The position numbers and the translations under genes are program-made. From Allacma fusca (taxonomy: Eukaryota; Arthropoda; Collembola; Symphypleona; Sminthuridae), in NCBI GenBank assembly GCA_947179485.1, contig OX359246.1, positions 36,869,632 through 36,933,631 of the forward strand: a stretch of DNA of 64,000 nt. Direction: 5' to 3'. Shown here in pieces: positions 1-9,842 of this stretch (the first letter of the stretch is position 1; the number at the start of each line of letters is the position of its first letter). Under the pieces are notes generated by a model. That model saw nothing but the letters and a program-made list of their open reading frames with translations. It ran no database searches and had not been told where the DNA came from.

Positions 1-456
1 CTAATAATAATCTCCAATTATTATTAAATTATTATTTATTAGAAGAACCACACGATTAGATTGGCACAAATGTCCTATAATAAAGGATAGAGGCTACAAA
101 TGATTAGCACGAGTAGCGCGAGTTGCGTTAGATGTACTGCACTCACTGAACTGTAAATAAATCGGTTTTAAATAAATTATTAAATCATCAATTTGTCAGA
201 CCATGTCTCACTTATATACTCTGCAAATATTCTGCATAACTTAAACCTACTATTTGATCGATTGTTCAAAGCTTTTTGTATTGTCAATGTTTTAGAAATC
301 AATATCATTATACTTTCCGCAAATTGTCAAGCATGATAATTATCTGATATATTGTTTACACGCATTATATATGTTTACATATGTGCGTGATTTGTCAGAA
401 ATATACAAACTACTAGGAATTACAAAAATGTGAAAGTATACCTGCAAATAATATCT
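1..456. other. AT-rich non-coding stretch
   Basis: No open frame with coding character, no RNA gene and no clear repeat edge was seen here. The stretch is AT-rich like the rest of the intergenic DNA. Confidence 0.5.
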
Positions 457-587
457 AAGAATGAATCCAAATAAATGTAATTAGTTTTAATAACCAATTA
501 AAATTCTTCTAGTTTTGAGTCCATGAGTCTCAAATTTTGACTCGTCCAGTAACATGTCCTGAAATGCAAACTTTGGTACAATTATCT
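457..587 (+). repeat. 131-bp direct repeat, copy A
   Basis: This block starts AAGAATGAATCCAAATAAAT and ends ACAATTATCT. A second copy of exactly the same length lies in the same orientation at 3684-3814 and differs at scattered positions only (roughly nine in ten bases match by eye). The pair brackets about 3.1 kb that includes the hAT-like element at 809-2469 and the doubtful minus-strand gene at 2852-3509. It could be the long terminal repeats of a small retroelement, two copies of one dispersed repeat, or a segmental duplication; no coding evidence decides this. Confidence 0.7.
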
Positions 588-808
588 AAATAGGTGTATC
601 CGCATGTGTATTATACACAAACAGTTTCACATTACTCAGATGACACTTAATTGGGTATCACAACGGCACATAGGTACGTACATGTGTCTATTCATAAACG
701 TTCTATACAAAATGTTACCATCTGTGCAAAATCAAATTGAAGTACAACAACTAGTAAAGGCGAACCAATTCATGACTCAGGATGAACGCAGACCGTTTTA
801 AGCTTTAA

Positions 809-2469
809 CAGGTATGTCAATTTCCAATTTTGTGATTACTAATTACAATTAATGATTACTTCAAAAACCAAATGAATTGATAATTACAATTGACAATTAA
901 TTTAGTTGTAGCTACTAATTAATTATTACGATTAACGATTACTTTAAATATAACTGTCATTGATGACTACAATTAACGATTGCTTTAAAAATAATTGTCA
1001 TTTTCCAATTTTGTGATTACTAATTACAATTATTGATTACTTCAAAAACCAAATGAATTGATAATTACAATTGATGATTAATTGAGTTGTAGTTACTAAT
1101 TAATTATTACGATTAACGATTACTTCAAATATTATTGTCATTGATGATTACAGTTAACGATTACTTTAAAAATATATTTTATTGATGATTACAAATTAGG
1201 ATTACTTTAAATATAATTGTCATTGATGATTACAATTAACGATTGCTTTAAAAATAATTGTCATTTTCCAATTTTGTGATTACTAATTACAATTATTGAT
1301 TACTTCAAAAACCAAATGAATTGATAATTACAATTGATGATTAATTGAGTTGTAGTTACTAATTAATTATTACGATTAACGATTACTTTAAATATTATTG
1401 TCATTGATGATGTTTGATTGCAACTACAGATTGCCTTTTTATAAAATATCTAATGGAAAATTACAACTAGTGACTCTTTTTAAAAATTTGTTACGTGTTA
1501 CAGTAGTGTAGTTAATCCCTGAACAGAGCAAAGTAATCGTTGCGTGCGGTGAGACGTCACCCGTATTTTTTATATGGTATAGATTATATTTTTGTATTCT
1601 TAAAATGCATCTTAGCTTCAATTTGTGAGACTTCGTTGTATTCCACAAAAATTAAAAGCTACGAACTTGTAGTAAGTAGTAACTGAATATGATACAACAA
1701 AATAATGATAATTGCTTTATATGGTGACCTGGATCGTTTTATTGTAAATTATGTATTAAAAAGTTTATAATGTATGTACAAATTTTCGGCCACAACGAGT
1801 CTAACTTCGTCAGGCGTGTAAAACTATTGAGAAAATTTTGCCCCATTTCAAATTCCCTATTATTTATTAGGATTAATGATTACTTTTGGGAAACTGTGAT
1901 TGATAATTACGATTACAAAATACTTTCTGCAAAAATATAATTTACGATTACAATTACAAATTACTTTTCAATAAAGTTTCAGTAACGATTACAATTACAA
2001 ATTATATTTTGACGAATTTTCATATACGATTGAAATTATAAATTAATTTTTGCTAAATTTTAATATAAGATTGCAATTACAAATTAATTTTTGCTAAATT
2101 TTCATATACGATTGCAATTACAAATTACTTTTTGCTAACTTTTCATATACGACTGCAATTACAAATTAATTTTTGCTAAATTTTCATATACGATTGCGAT
2201 TACAAATAACGTTTTGCTAAATTTTCATATACGATTGCGATTACAAATTACTTTTTGCTAAACTTCCAATTTCAATTACAATTAACGATTAATGGTTTAC
2301 CATTTAATAATTGGCGATTAAAATTGTTGATTGATTTTTGAAAACGGTTAATTGATGATTACAATTAATGATTATTTAAAAAAATTCAAGCTTACTAAAT
2401 TAACGATTGATGATTAATAATTAGTAATCGTTAATCATTACTCGTGATTATTAATCGTTGACATCCCTG
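809..2469. mobile_element. hAT-like non-autonomous element 1 (GATTACAATTAA word family)
   Basis: The left end reads CAGGTATGTCAA (809-820) and the right end is its inverse, TTGACATCCCTG (2458-2469), with one mismatch in 12. Immediately outside are AGCTTTAA (801-808) and AGCTTTAC (2470-2477), an 8-bp target duplication matching at 7 of 8 positions. This length is typical of the hAT superfamily. The interior has no transposase frame. Instead it is filled with degenerate repeats of a GATTACAATTAACGATTACTTT-like word, including larger blocks starting at 821, 1002 and 1265 and a 41-bp tandem array. About 400 bp in the middle (1410-1850) is unrelated. Inferred to be a MITE that depends on a transposase encoded elsewhere. 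Confidence 0.8.
2021..2266. repeat. 41-bp tandem repeat inside element 1
   Basis: The anchor CATATACGAT (or a close variant) recurs at 2021, 2062, 2103, 2144, 2185 and 2226, a constant 41-bp period over six units. Each unit contains a TTGCAATTACAAATTA core followed by TTTTTGCTAAAT. The array is a locally expanded satellite within the hAT-like element. Confidence 0.85.
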
Positions 2470-2579
2470 AGCTTTACACACGATACATCCAATACTGCAG
2501 AATAGATTACTGGCGAATCCTTATTGCATTTTTAGCTTTGCCACAAGCCCAGTTTCTTTGGTATAGCGTTGGCAGCTAA

Positions 2580-2790
2580 TTTCTCAAAGACACTTATTCG
2601 ACACTATTCTTGTGTTAGCTTTATAATATTCCCTGGAATTACTCTCACAATTTTAGTATTTGAATAATTTAAAACTGTACAATATAATTTACAAAAAATG
2701 TATACCTCTGTGCTTTTCAAACGATGCTCTGCACGATAGAACTGCCAATGTTATTCGACACTATGTTTGTAGGGGCGAAATAATAAGTCC
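2580..2790 (-). pseudogene. Two decayed tandem copies of the exon at 2852-3029
   Basis: On the minus strand the block CATAATGTCGAATAACATGG of the exon at 2852-3029 recurs in degraded form. Using TATTCGAC on the plus strand as anchor, copies sit at 2913 (intact exon), 2752 and 2595, spaced 161 and 157 bp. The middle copy keeps the CCTACAAACATA, CAGTTCTATCG and GTATACATTTT blocks but has lost the donor site and reading frame. The 2595 copy retains only parts. Upstream TCCCGGAATCACTC-like sequence is shared by the two decayed copies. This looks like tandem exon duplication followed by decay. Confidence 0.55.
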
Positions 2791-2851
2791 CGGAATCACT
2801 CACGTTTTCCGCAGTTTTTTAAAGAATTGAGAATTAATCACTAACACTTAC

Positions 2852-3509
2852 CTAAAATGTATACCACCGTGCTTCTCGAACGATGCTCTAGATGCGATAG
2901 AACTGACCATGTTATTCGACATTATGTTTGTAGGGGCGTAATAGTTTAAACCTGACAATATGTGATTTCCCCAAACGCCTTTGCGTCTTAAATACGAACA
3001 TCTCCGAGATTTACCCTTTGGTCGAGGTTCTATCCACAAGTTAAGAAACTCAAATGGTTTAATGATCACATTTGAAGCTGATCAAAAAGCCGTTCAAACG
3101 ACTTATTACTCACTCCGCCGGCGTCGAGTTCGGCTGAATTAGTAATTTTGAATTCCACCTTCGGTTTATTTTCCATCATTTTAAAAATCATGGGTTTCCT
3201 GCAGTTACAAAATTGTAAACGTACAACTGTAAATAGTAAGGGCTTACCTATAATATTTACACAACACGTATTCTAATTTTACGCCAATGGAAAGTCGCAC
3301 TTGAACACCACGCGATGCGCAACGTGTGACGAGTTTCTGCCTTTAAATTCACAGGCGTAGCAGTACTTCACTCACAGAGCATTCCGATCTTGCGCACTCA
3401 TAAGACTGCCGGCTTCTAGGGCATCCTCGAATGCTTGCCTACATTTTCTACTTCTAGTGGTACCGCCGCCACCCATGCTCTTTTTACTAGTCGGCCGTTT
3501 TTGCGACAT
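2852..3509 (-). CDS. Unrecognised small gene, possibly partial or transposon-derived
   Basis: Exon 1 (3509 down to 3376) starts MSQKRPTSKKSMGGGG, is basic and glycine-rich, and ends at a GTGAGT donor. Exon 2 (3198-3114) joins it in phase 2 through a CTGCAG acceptor, encodes KPMIFKMMENKPKVEFKI and continues to an ELDAGG end at a GTGAGTAA donor. A third open block (3029-2852) encodes EPRPKGKSRRCSYLRRKGVW and onward, closing at a clean GTAAGTG donor. Its obvious acceptor does not keep frame with exon 2, so either an exon is missed or the gene is broken. No stop-bearing last exon was found. The family is not recognised. It lies between the 131-bp repeats and next to hAT-like elements, so an origin in mobile DNA is possible. 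Confidence 0.4.
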
Positions 3510-3683
3510 AATCTATACGAGAACAAAACATTAAAATTGTCAACAATAATCACGGGAATCCTGAATCACACAATGACTATTTAATTTACGCACTACATTA
3601 AATTCGGGTTACCCTGAATGGGACTTTAAGTATCGGGGGTCGAATGACAACTTTCTTCGGCATTGCGGCCTTAACACAAATCG

Positions 3684-3814
3684 AAGAATGAATCCAAATA
3701 AATTTCATTAGTTTTAATAACTAATTAAAATTCTTCTAAGTTTGAATCCACGAGTCTAAAATTTTGACTCGTGCAGTAACATGTCCGAAAATGCAAACTT
3801 TGATACAATTATCT
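3684..3814 (+). repeat. 131-bp direct repeat, copy B
   Basis: Second copy of the block at 457-587, same orientation and same length. It ends two bases before the truncated hAT-like fragment at 3817, so that fragment may have been cut or inserted at this repeat's edge. Confidence 0.7.
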
Positions 3815-3816
3815 GG

Positions 3817-4744
3817 TAGGTACATGGTTTATGGCCCAGCGCAAAAGTCCCAGTTTTAATTTTTAAAAGTAAAAGGTTAGGTAACCTCTTGGTTAGGTTA
3901 AAATTTCTCACATTAAATTCCAGGATATCATTTCATTTTAGGATGTCGGGGAGATTTGTAAACAAGGACTCAAGCAGGGCTTGAGTCCTTGTTTCCGGAA
4001 TCTTGATTACCGGGGACGTAGAAAACAGCTTTGATCAGTAATAATAATTTTCAGAGCTACTGAATGGATTATAAAGATTTATTGTCAAATACCAACAAAA
4101 ATGTCTCACAATAAAATATTGTAGTTTGACTACGTTTTCCATTTTACCGACAATTAAGGAAGATAGAAATTTTTTCCCATGAGTTAGAATTTTAAACTTA
4201 TTGTTACGGGTTTTTTATAAAAATTGTCAATTTTTGAAGGTTTTTATTTTTTTACCATTATGTCAACCAGGAAACCTAATACGTACCTGTACCCAAATAT
4301 CTGGGTAAAACCTGCACCAAGAAAGAGCACTATTTTGAATACAGTAGTTTATTTCAACATCAATTTTTTTCTACATTAGTTTTGAACGCTAGGTTGCAGG
4401 TACTTTTGTAAACTTTGTAACCTATCCGAAAGTTCTGTGCGTTTAAAACTGGGTGGGGGTATGTCGACACATATTGAAGTTGTCATATTTTAACCACGTG
4501 TCCGTGAAAAACCGTGCAGGCACACGAATTGTAGGAAACTGTAGGAGGTTTATTTACGTGTAAAATAAAAAACGAGGGCCCTCATGAGTGCGAGGGAGAG
4601 GGGTGTATTTTAAAAGCAGCACCTCACGAGGGCGAGGACGAGGACTGTAGCGTGTCGCTCGATTGATGACGAGGGAGAGTGCGAGCAGACTATGTTCCAT
4701 CCCTCGCACAAAGACACAGAGGGGGATAAAAATGCACATCTATG
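3817..4744. mobile_element. Truncated copy of hAT-like element 6 (CCTCG word family)
   Basis: Read in reverse, this block follows the element at 58316-59594 nearly throughout. It shares the end CATAGATGTGC (reverse of 4734-4744), the CCCTCTGxxTCTTTGTGCGAGGGATGG block, the CCTCGTCCTCGCCCTCGTGAGG repeats, and a long middle. The match stops at TAGGTACATGG (3817), equivalent to 59330 in the other copy, so the final 265 bp with the opposite inverted repeat is absent. No flanking duplication is visible. It is inferred to be a deleted copy of the same family in opposite orientation. Confidence 0.75.
3960..3994. repeat. Perfect 16-bp hairpin with 3-base loop
   Basis: AAACAAGGACTCAAGC (3960-3975) is followed by AGG and then the exact reverse complement GCTTGAGTCCTTGTTT (3979-3994). 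The hairpin is not present at the equivalent place in the sister element copy near 59200, so it arose in this copy. Confidence 0.85.
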
Positions 4745-6593
4745 GTATATTCTAGCGGCCTTGAATGTCATCAAATTTGGTACCACTCTGAATTCAGTGA
4801 AAAATATTGGTGGAAACTTTACATATACTACTATATGAATACCTATAATATAACTATATATGAAGACGTCCTGGCCGGGGAAGAAACAACTACAGAAGGA
4901 AGAAGCTCTTTAATTCCATGTAAAAGAAGAGCTGCACCATTCAAAAATTGAGCGCGAACTGAAGACAAAACTCTTGTTCCATCCGCTCCCGTGAATCTGG
5001 AGCCGATACTTAAATACGAAAAAATACGAAGACAAGTCAGTTTAAAGAGAAGGTATTAACTTCATTGTAAAACCGCCGAGAGAAGCCGCCAGCTGAAGAA
5101 GAGACCATGGAGCCGAGACTCATGGTAATAAAAAAAATTTACTCACGGAAAACCCTCAGTTAGAGACCCTTTCATACTGAAAGGAATTTGTTTTAATGAT
5201 CATGGATTTTTTCTTTTTAGCGGAGAATTAGAAAAATGTTGACAACTTCTATTGAAATTTGTCCTATAAATAAGGATTTCGAATTTAATTAATGTTTCTT
5301 TATTGGGGATTTTTAATATGCAGACGAATGAAAGAATGAAGTTCTAAAAAAGGGAGGCACCGTGCTCCTTCATTGAAAATACCTCCAGAGGGTCGCTGTT
5401 GAGGAGCATTTTCATTTTTGTAAAGCCGGAACGAGAGAAGGAAATCATGGAGACAAAACTCACATAAATATAACAGGAGCTGATGATTGGAGTTTAATTC
5501 TTTGGAGTCAATGCTTGCATAAAACAAGGGACCTAGTAGCAAGCATCGGATGTTATACACTGTATGATACTCTCGGGAGCGAGAGATTCCAACATACCTT
5601 CTTTGATATGCACAACGAATTAAAAAAAGGTCACGATGAATGCTGTATACAATGTCTCAACGTTTGTCTGTTAATCATTTAATGGTACGTGATTCTTGTT
5701 TTTGTTATCTCATATAATTAATAAATTAATGGGAATCAAATATATTGGATACGGAATTTGGTGAAGGAAGGACTTCAATTATTGCCGTAGGCTTAACAAA
5801 GGATCTCATAAATACTTTGAAGGAATGGTGAAGGAATGGATTTTGTTTTCAAATGACATATCTGAAGAGGTCTGAAGGAAGTAAATGGATCTATTTTTGG
5901 CGCTCAAAGGATTGAAGGAAAGAAAAATCATTTGAAACATACTTGCAGTTGCGCTCAAAGTTCAAACTCAGTTAAATTCACATCTCAAAATTTTTTGTAC
6001 CGTTCATTAAGTTCAGTTTCGCTTGTCCAAAGGCCGTCATAGTTCAATTCAATTAACTACGTACTTTCCCGTTTTTACGTTCAGTTCATCTTTGCTAGTA
6101 TTTCTTCAAAGTTCAATTTAATTTATTATATGCTTTTCGGTAATAAGTTCAGTTCGCTTTCTCTGTCATTTGCAGTCAATAAGTTCAAGTCAGTTATAAT
6201 ATAATTAAGTGACAGTTAGTTATACGTAATTTTAGGTCCGAGTATGCCAGTGAACAAGTTTGCATAATCTCCGAACCTCTAAATCCCATATTTAAGAAAT
6301 AACCTGGGGCGTACCACCTCCCTTCATCTCGGGACGTCAAAGAGGGTTAATCCAGCCAGCAGTTGCACATGCATAATCATATGTGAAATCATGTAAATGG
6401 TGCTTAACTGTAATTTGTTTTTTTTTACATTTGGACTTTTGTAATTGTTATTGTCGAGTTGTAGTGTTTATGAAATATGGCCCTGGTCGTTTTTAAACCT
6501 CGGGCTGGCTGATTACTTTTTATGTGGTGAGGTGCACATGCCCAACACTGGCACAAGCGGTCCTATGTTGGTGCATGCAATGATGTTTGCTGG
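4745..6593. other. Gene-free stretch with a word-iterated island
   Basis: No supported gene. Two weakly similar purine-rich blocks occur near 5095-5130 and 5430-5470 (each with a CCATGGAG- or CATGGAGAC-like core). Around 5750-5930 GAAGGAATGG-like words recur. Between about 5955 and 6200 AGTTCAGTTCGC-like words recur at least six times. These look like decayed members of the word-filled elements seen elsewhere, but no inverted ends could be placed. Confidence 0.45.
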
Positions 6594-7025
6594 GGATACC
6601 ATCTCTCAGGACGGACGGCAAAAATCGGGACGGGATAGGGACTTTGAGACGGATTCGGTTCTAACAGTTAAGAGAGGAGAGGGACTGAGACGGGATCGAG
6701 ACGTTGTCCGTAAAATACATGCATAATAGGGACGAATACTTGGGACGTTTCGATTTAATTCAGTCACTGACACTCTCACTATTTACTATCTCGTTCATTT
6801 ACATGTGATGTATACCATACATATGTAGCAATGAATATAACAATGGTGGGTACCAGGAATGGTTGTCACGTGAGATGGAGAGAGGGATAGGGATAGGATA
6901 GGGATAAGGACGGGACGGGGACGTTCATTAACGACGTTAGCGCTGACTGGCCTTGACTGAGACTAGATCGTCTGGTGTTCAGGACGGATTGGAGGGACGT
7001 AAGGATTTGTGACTGAGTGTTACCA
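6594..7025. repeat. GGGACGGGATAGG word-iterated island
   Basis: Degenerate GGGACGGGATAGGGAC-like words cluster at 6610-6700 and again at 6870-6935, separated by unrelated sequence. This is the same two-sided arrangement as in the bounded hAT-like elements. No convincing terminal inverted repeat or target duplication was found, so it is called only as a repeat island. Confidence 0.45.
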
Positions 7026-7115
7026 GGGATATGGATGTACCTAGTAGGGATTTTCCCATCATTGGGTGCATGTGCTTCTCACAGCATGTGGTTTGCCAAG
7101 TTGGAGTGGAACGGA

Positions 7116-7495
7116 CTGTATGTCGGATGTCGGAAGAAGAAAAAAAATCATGTCGGGTAAAATCTCCCGACATATGTCGGATGTCGGATAAAATCAACGT
7201 TTTTCGGATGTTGGGTAGAATTGTAAAAAATAACGTGTCGGCTAAAATCCAACTTCACCCGACACAAGTCGGTTAAAATCTCCCGACATGTCGGCTAAAA
7301 TCCATAAAAATCCCGATAATGTCGGTGGATTCTGGTCGACAATGTCGGATGTCGGCCACTATCTTGAAATGTCTCATCGGTAGAAATTTTTTCCGCAAAA
7401 ATCCCCGAAATTGTAGGCCAAAATTCCATGCTGTCCGACAATTGTCGGCTAAAATCTCCCGACACATGTTGGATGTCGGCTAAAATTTTACTTCC
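7116..7495. repeat. ATGTCGGCTAAAATCTCCCG word-iterated island
   Basis: TGTCGG occurs more than ten times, mostly as ATGTCGGCTAAAATC, often paired with its inverse CCCGACAT so that short palindromes such as CCCGACATGTCGG form. The open frames across it on both strands are by-products of this repetition. Its boundaries are unclear; it is probably a decayed word-filled element. Confidence 0.65.
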
Positions 7496-7705
7496 AAAAT
7501 TAAGACCAAGAGTTGAAAAAAATTATAATTGGCCCAATGGTAAAGCAAAGTATTGTAATATTCTATGGGCTAAATGCAGAAGCTCATTGCAGAAGAAAAT
7601 TCTTAGTTAATAAAACGAGATGTATGATCCTCTGTCGTTGATGCAGGAAGGACGAGTGAAACGAGATTCTCGTCTCGTTGTCTCGTTATGATCACCCCAC
7701 CCGTA
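7496..7705. repeat. ACGAGAC-word fragment sharing its end with 8279-8757
   Basis: The right part carries CTCGTCTCGTTGTCTCGTTATG followed by ATCACCCCACCC. Nearly the same end, TTGTCTCGTTATG then CTCACCCATT, is at 8734-8757 inside the neighbouring element. This is a second partial copy of one repeat family, truncated on its left. Confidence 0.5.
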
Positions 7706-7828
7706 CCTACAATTTTATTATTCAATGTGTTGCATATATGCATATACTTTGCATTTATGCAGATACTTTGCATATACGTGCATATACTCGCATTTTTGGT
7801 ATACTTGATTTATGGACATGATGTAAGT

Positions 7829-9145
7829 TAAGGTTCCTCACGGATAGGTTAAATGACTTATCCTATCTGTATCCTATCCTATCCGCAAATTATCGGATAA
7901 ATTAAAATATATTCCGATCCTATCCGGTAATATCGGATAAACATTTTTTGGCATCCGAATCTTATCCGATAATTTCGGATCGCTTATAATTTGTATCCGT
8001 CGGGTACTTGCAACTGTATGTCTAATCCTATCCGCGGATATTCGAGGTCATCCGCGGATATATGTACATGCAGTGCTATGTAATTTGGGAATTATTCTTG
8101 CACATTCATGAAATTATTTACTCAAATACAAAGTGTCAAAAAAGTCACTCCAGTTTATGTGGAGAGCCAACAAGGGATTACATGCATGAAAACTTTGTTA
8201 CCACCTATTCACATGCCTAAAATATTTATTCTTCCCTTTGTACCGTGAAATGTACAATTATCAGAACTAGGCGCGAACTAGGGGTGAATATCCCATTGGT
8301 TTTAAAATTCTAGAGATATTTTGAAAACGAGAGTTGTGAAAGTACGCAATAAACAAGACAAACGAGACAGGGCAAAAACATTAATAACAGTTATACAATA
8401 CTTTATTATAACTTTTACAATAAGTGAGGACAGAACATGCAAGTATAATCAATTGCATTAACCGAAATAAACACAAAACGCGAGCTGTTTATTTTTGGGT
8501 ATAAACCATTAAATTTGAGAGTAAATAAAGGTCTTGAAAATTATAAATGAACATCTCCAACGAAAAACATTCGGGCGAGGAGTTAAAAAATTACTAATTT
8601 TCTCAACGATAAAGCAAAACGCCCAAATTTTTAGTTTGTTACGGACTCTACTAAGAATAAATTTCAAACGATATTCTGGGTTAATACAACGAGATTTCTC
8701 GTCCTCTCTCGTTGATGTAAAAAGAACTGTCACGTTGTCTCGTTATGCTCACCCATTCGCGACACCAACCGTGAACCGGAATTTTCGGGTAACATCTCTC
8801 TTTCACTATATACACTTTTGTGCTTGCTGAAACGGAAAAACATTTTAATTGTTTTGTCCTCCTTTAATTCATTCAAAATTTCCGAACAAAATCGGTTGGG
8901 TTAGTAAGCAGCAGATGGCAGATGAAACTATCCGCGGATAACCGAAAATATCCGACGGATTATCCGAAACTCGAGTTTTTTATCGTAACCGTGCGGATAA
9001 TTTCACCCATGTATCCTATCCTGTCCGCATTACTTGAACTGATAGAATGTGCTTATGCGATCCGGGTGGAAAGGATAAATTTATTAAATATCCTATCCGA
9101 AATTTAACCTATCCGCGGATATATCATATCCGATGAGGAACCTTA
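7829..9145. mobile_element. hAT-like non-autonomous element 2 (TATCCGCGGATA word family)
   Basis: The ends are perfect 12-bp inverted repeats, TAAGGTTCCTCA (7829-7840) and TGAGGAACCTTA (9134-9145). ATGTAAGT (7821-7828) and ATGTAAGG (9146-9153) flank it, an 8-bp duplication with one mismatch. Both arms (7841-8060 and 8925-9130) are packed with TATCCGATA- and TATCCGCGGATA-like words on both strands. The middle is different DNA that appears to be a nested insertion. No transposase frame is seen. Confidence 0.8.
8279..8757. mobile_element. Probable nested element (ACGAGAC word family)
   Basis: The left edge TAGGGGTGAATA (8279-8290) faces a right edge TATGCTCACCCATT, whose reverse complement begins AATGGGTGAGCATA. 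ACGAGA/GTCTCG words cluster near both ends (8328-8375 and 8688-8743). CGCGA lies just outside both ends, short of a full target duplication. It interrupts the TATCCG arms of element 2, so it is likely younger than that element. Boundaries are approximate. Confidence 0.45.
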
Positions 9146-9181
9146 ATGTAAGGCATCCACTTTATGCATATCCTAAATTTT

Positions 9182-9673
9182 AGAGGTGTCCTTCGCCTCG
9201 GTGGTGTAGTGTGTCTGCTCGGTTGCAGAGGATTTGGCTTCGACTCCAGCTCACCCCGCATAACTTCCTGGGTATTTTCTGTCTCTCTCTATACTCTTGA
9301 CTGTGTGTGAAAGGTGCATGTACCTGCTATGCAGGGGATGGACGTATTGTCCCACTAATCGCACACAGTCACAAGGAGATGTAAACCGATGAGGTCCGGT
9401 ATATGACTCTCACTTGTAAGGAGTTGGATAATCAATATACATGAATAATTGTAAAAAACTGGGACGAAATTTAGATGTACTATGGATATGTGCCAAAAAG
9501 TACTTAATAAATACATGTACATGCTTGTATGAACTAACTAACGAAAAATAATGTGTAACCCTATACATATGTACATACATACGTTTGTATGTGGCCAATA
9601 GCAAAGTAACGAAAACTAATTTTAATATGTTGTCCCCCCCACTTTTTTGGACGTTCCGGAGTGCCTGTACATA
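9182..9673 (+). mobile_element. tRNA-derived SINE flanked by 15-bp target duplication
   Basis: The 5' part, beginning near 9190, reads like a tRNA. It has a box-A-like GGTGGTGTAGTGTG and, about 35 bases on, a box-B-like GGCTTCGACTCC. Such a split internal RNA polymerase III promoter is characteristic of tRNA-derived SINEs. CATATCCTAAATTTT occurs perfectly at 9167-9181 and 9674-9688, a 15-bp direct repeat expected from LINE-type target-primed insertion. The 3' half shows no clear tail and may include other sequence. Confidence 0.6.
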
Positions 9674-9842
9674 CATATCCTAAATTTTGACTGACAAATG
9701 AAAATTTGACTGTATACGTATAATAATAAAAACACTCCCAGCAGTCACGTTTTAGCTTGTACATGTTGTCGACCTAATTGTAAGTGTTCAAGTAACCATT
9801 TGAACATTTCATTCTACCTGCGGACGCTATGGAAACTACAAT

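Noticed and set aside
4554..4739. Minus-strand frame matching a plus-strand frame at 58349-58555 (shared RPRPREVLLLKYTPLPRTHEGPR-like reading)
   Set aside because: The similarity is DNA-level, between two copies of element 6; the CCTCG words make both frames open.
7031..7610. Open frames on both strands containing repeated CRMS, SDIRH and RHV units
   Set aside because: They arise from the TGTCGG-word island, not from a gene.
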